From: Chromera velia
Lineage: Eukaryota; Sar; Chromeraceae
DNA length: 20,120 nucleotides
Assembly: GCA_018398765.1 (NCBI GenBank)
Contig: JAHBMJ010001666.1
Coordinates: 7,501-27,620 of the forward strand
Direction: 5' to 3'
Position numbers and translations under genes: made by a program. The notes beneath the pieces were generated by a model. That model saw only the letters and a list, made by a program, of their open reading frames with translations, did no database searches and was not told the DNA's origin. The first letter of the stretch is position 1, and each line of letters opens with the position of its first letter. Positions 18,867 to 20,120 of this stretch are shown here, one piece after another.

Positions 18867-19380
18867 CAGACCGGCAGAGGGAATAGGAGGGAGGAAGGGG
18901 GGGAAGAACGACAGAGAGAGGTTGTGAGTCCTCATGGGGAAGGAGAAGGAAGAAAAAGAGACAACGCGCCTGGGGATCACATAGGCTGATAAGAACGAGA
19001 GGCAAGCGAGGAGAGAGCAGGCAACGTCCTGCGTCAATTTGTTGGGCGGTACCTTCAGTCAAGTCTCGAGGAAAGAGAGATCGGGTATTCGTCAAGTCTC
19101 GAGGAAAGAGAGATCGGGTATTCGACAATCGCCCTCTTCTCCCTTTCTGTGCGAAGACCTCGACACCGAAAAAGAAACAAAAGAGAGAAAAGATGCCTCC
19201 CGGCGACGGGCCAACCTGAGGATTCAGCTTCATCCGATGCATGAAGAAATTCAGGCTCTCGTCTCTCGAATCAACAGTTGCCGTCTCCTCCATGCCCGTC
19301 TCCGAGTTTCCCCTACTCTTCGGATTCTCCCCATCAATCGCCCCGCGAAGGGCAGGATTTCGTGTTCCCTCAATCATCAT
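14300..19380 (-). CDS. Leucine-rich-repeat protein, ribonuclease-inhibitor type (about 7 exons, broken frame)
   Basis: Inferred exons are 19380-19216 (tentative), 18470-18395, 18024-17947, 17610-17494, 17272-17195, 16353-15754 and 15696-14300. Repeats match the L-x2-L-x-L-x2-N/S-x-L pattern with 25-30-residue spacing, for example LRVLDLEATGL, VETLNLSGNKI, LEVLDLGGNRF, LSDIDLSNSRL, LKFLDLSQTRA and LKRLDLSLCGL. This is the RNI/NLRC3-like class, so a protein-binding scaffold is likely but the partner is unknown. Joined exons read smoothly across junctions (SLEHLCLK then GNPLGSEG). The introns after exons 2-6 are all phase 1 and cut the codon just after an LRR core. I see no signal peptide, membrane segment, NACHT or kinase domain. 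Exon 1 (ATGATG start, 55 codons, no LRR) is chosen because it ends in phase 0, as exon 2 requires; 18603 is another ATG that does not fit the phase. The last exon needs a frame change near 15600 and a reverse one at 14644-14652, so the copy as assembled is not one open frame. Length would be about 835 residues. Confidence 0.75.
14644..14652 (-). other. C9 homopolymer at second frame shift of LRR gene
   Basis: The frame that carries the LRRs from about 15600 runs into a TGA shortly after this run of nine C (G on the coding strand). The neighbouring frame continues with KLSQLKRLDLSLCGLDD for about 105 more codons to the TGA at 14302-14300. One additional base in the run would join them. It restores the same frame that was left near 15600. 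Confidence 0.65.
15585..15640 (-). other. Apparent 1-base frame shift in LRR exon 7
   Basis: Before this point the LRR frame reads LNEEEVRAL, then (across a 57-bp intron) VTPFLEEMNS and YELLDLHLRFEGKG. After it the LRR pattern continues in the next frame as GVDTVDLVGW. The switch needs one base fewer and lies beside a run of 5 A (15600-15604) and a run of 5 C (15607-15611) on plus. It may be an assembly indel or a real mutation. A different donor (phase-0 GTGAGG near 15765) could enter the second frame but would lose the LLDLHL repeat. Confidence 0.6.
16955..17015 (+). repeat. CT-rich low-complexity tract
   Basis: TC repeats followed by CCCTC/CCTC units, inside the LRR intron running from 17194 to 16354. 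The ORFs seen across this intron on either strand are low complexity or featureless. Confidence 0.85.
18698..18725 (+). repeat. (GACT)n microsatellite
   Basis: Five to six GACT units within intron 1 of the LRR gene. The same tetranucleotide (as GTCA on the other strand) also appears right at several intron donors in the window. Confidence 0.9.
18803..18866 (+). repeat. (CAGA)n tetranucleotide array
   Basis: About sixteen uninterrupted CAGA units in intron 1 of the LRR gene. This is the longest pure microsatellite of this unit in the window. Confidence 0.95.
19058..19123 (+). repeat. 33-bp direct tandem duplication
   Basis: Two adjacent identical 33-bp copies (19058-19090 and 19091-19123), each beginning GTCAAGTCTCGAGG and ending CGGGTATTC, in LRR intron 1. 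Identity suggests a recent duplication or a collapsed or expanded assembly repeat. Confidence 0.9.
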
Positions 19381-20120
19381 TGCACACTTTTATGTAGATG
19401 ATCGCGGACAGATTGAATGAAATTCGACGTTTCTCAAAGAGCTTTTGTTGCGCATTGCCTATCAGGCTGGCTGGAGGCTACCGGTTCCTACCTGTTCCAT
19501 GCCTGGCCTTTTTCTCGGTCTCCATTGCGATAGCGAAGAATTAGGGAATCTGTGCCAAAGCCTCTTCTGCCGCCTTCACCAACTCACCGTCGCCCCCTAC
19601 CGCGAGCGCGCCAGTTGAGCAGACAACGTGCTTCGTCAATCCTTACACACTGTGGTCAAGGTCGAGGTACAGTGGTCGAGGGTCTCCTCAAAGTGCTTAC
19701 ATTCCAGCTCGAGGGGGTCTCAAGGCGCATACACCCCATGAGCAGAGGGCAAGGGAAAGAGAAAGAAGGACGCACCAAACCCTGCGACTATCAGTATCAA
19801 AGACAAAACGAAGCACAGGTTCTGGATCAGAAAATCCACCAATCAAAGAAAAGAGGAAGCTTGGATCCACTTCCAGAAATCTCCAGAATTCAACATAGAA
19901 ACATTGTTCCGAGATGTTCCAGGACCAACAGCTTCGTCAAGGAAAAGCTAGTCAATTGAGCTCGAAAAAACTGTTTGAATTGTTACGTATAAAACGCCGG
20001 ATTGAAGCAGACGGAGACGGCCGGAGACGGAGAGAGTATAGAAAGTCTTCGAGCTCGGCTCACCTCTGAAAGTATCGATCGCGCGGGCCCGACGGCCGCG
20101 GCTCGCCGCTCACCGCTAGC
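19381..20120. other. No supported gene at right edge
   Basis: This flank lies upstream of the LRR gene's tentative first exon. A rightward 135-codon frame (19552-19959) starts at GTG, not ATG, and shows no recognised family. It is charged and Gln/Arg/Lys-rich and could be a chance frame or part of an unrecognised exon. A TATAAAA word at 19988-19994 followed by GC-rich DNA to the window end could belong to a gene beginning beyond 20120, but nothing tests this here. Confidence 0.4.

Noticed and set aside
19552-19959. 135-codon plus-strand frame as a gene
   Set aside because: It begins at GTG, shows no family motif and has no supporting splice or composition evidence.
19988-19994. TATAAAA word as a promoter
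   Set aside because: No downstream gene is visible before the window ends, so a single TATA-like word cannot be supported as a promoter.

Overview
The window looks like nuclear DNA of a protist with split genes. Coding runs are interrupted by GT-AG introns, a tyrosine-kinase-like kinase and a ribonuclease-inhibitor-type LRR protein are present, there is LINE debris, and CAGA, GAA and TTTC/TTCC microsatellites are abundant. No bacterial operon or ribosome-binding-site logic is visible. My best guess is an alveolate of the chromerid type (Chromera-like). This is an inference from gene style and repeats, not a database match.

Layout: 1-210 may hold the edge of a leftward kinase-like exon. About 211-3470 is gene-poor and rich in simple repeats, with an AT-rich island near 1070-1260. 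3471-6258 (minus) is a five-exon gene. It encodes a Cys-rich segment followed by a domain with FHGT, two Tyr-Ala pairs and VEW motifs, arranged like the H-Y-E triad of ADP-ribosyltransferase folds, and then a long Pro/Ala/Ser tail containing an assembly gap. Head-to-head with it, 7091-11472 (plus) is a three-exon TKL/Raf-like protein kinase of about 1038 residues. It has a complete catalytic motif set, an enlarged activation segment and disordered tails. About 11480-13490 contains an AT-rich stretch and two decayed leftward non-LTR retrotransposon 3' ends; the clearer one keeps a reverse-transcriptase C-terminal zinc-knuckle remnant split by a stop codon. 14300-19380 (minus) is an LRR gene of about seven exons whose small internal exons each carry one LRR module with phase-1 introns. 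Its last exon shows two mutually compensating 1-base frame shifts beside homopolymers. 19381-20120 has no gene I can support.

Exon structures were worked out by hand from splice motifs, codon phase and domain continuity. In the ADP-ribosyltransferase-like gene and the kinase the phases match at every chosen junction. In the LRR gene they match as far as the last exon, and exon 1 is tentative. The kinase and LRR protein are recognisable families of unknown specific role. The ADP-ribosyltransferase-like protein is the best candidate for something poorly described. I see no operon-like functional link between the genes.
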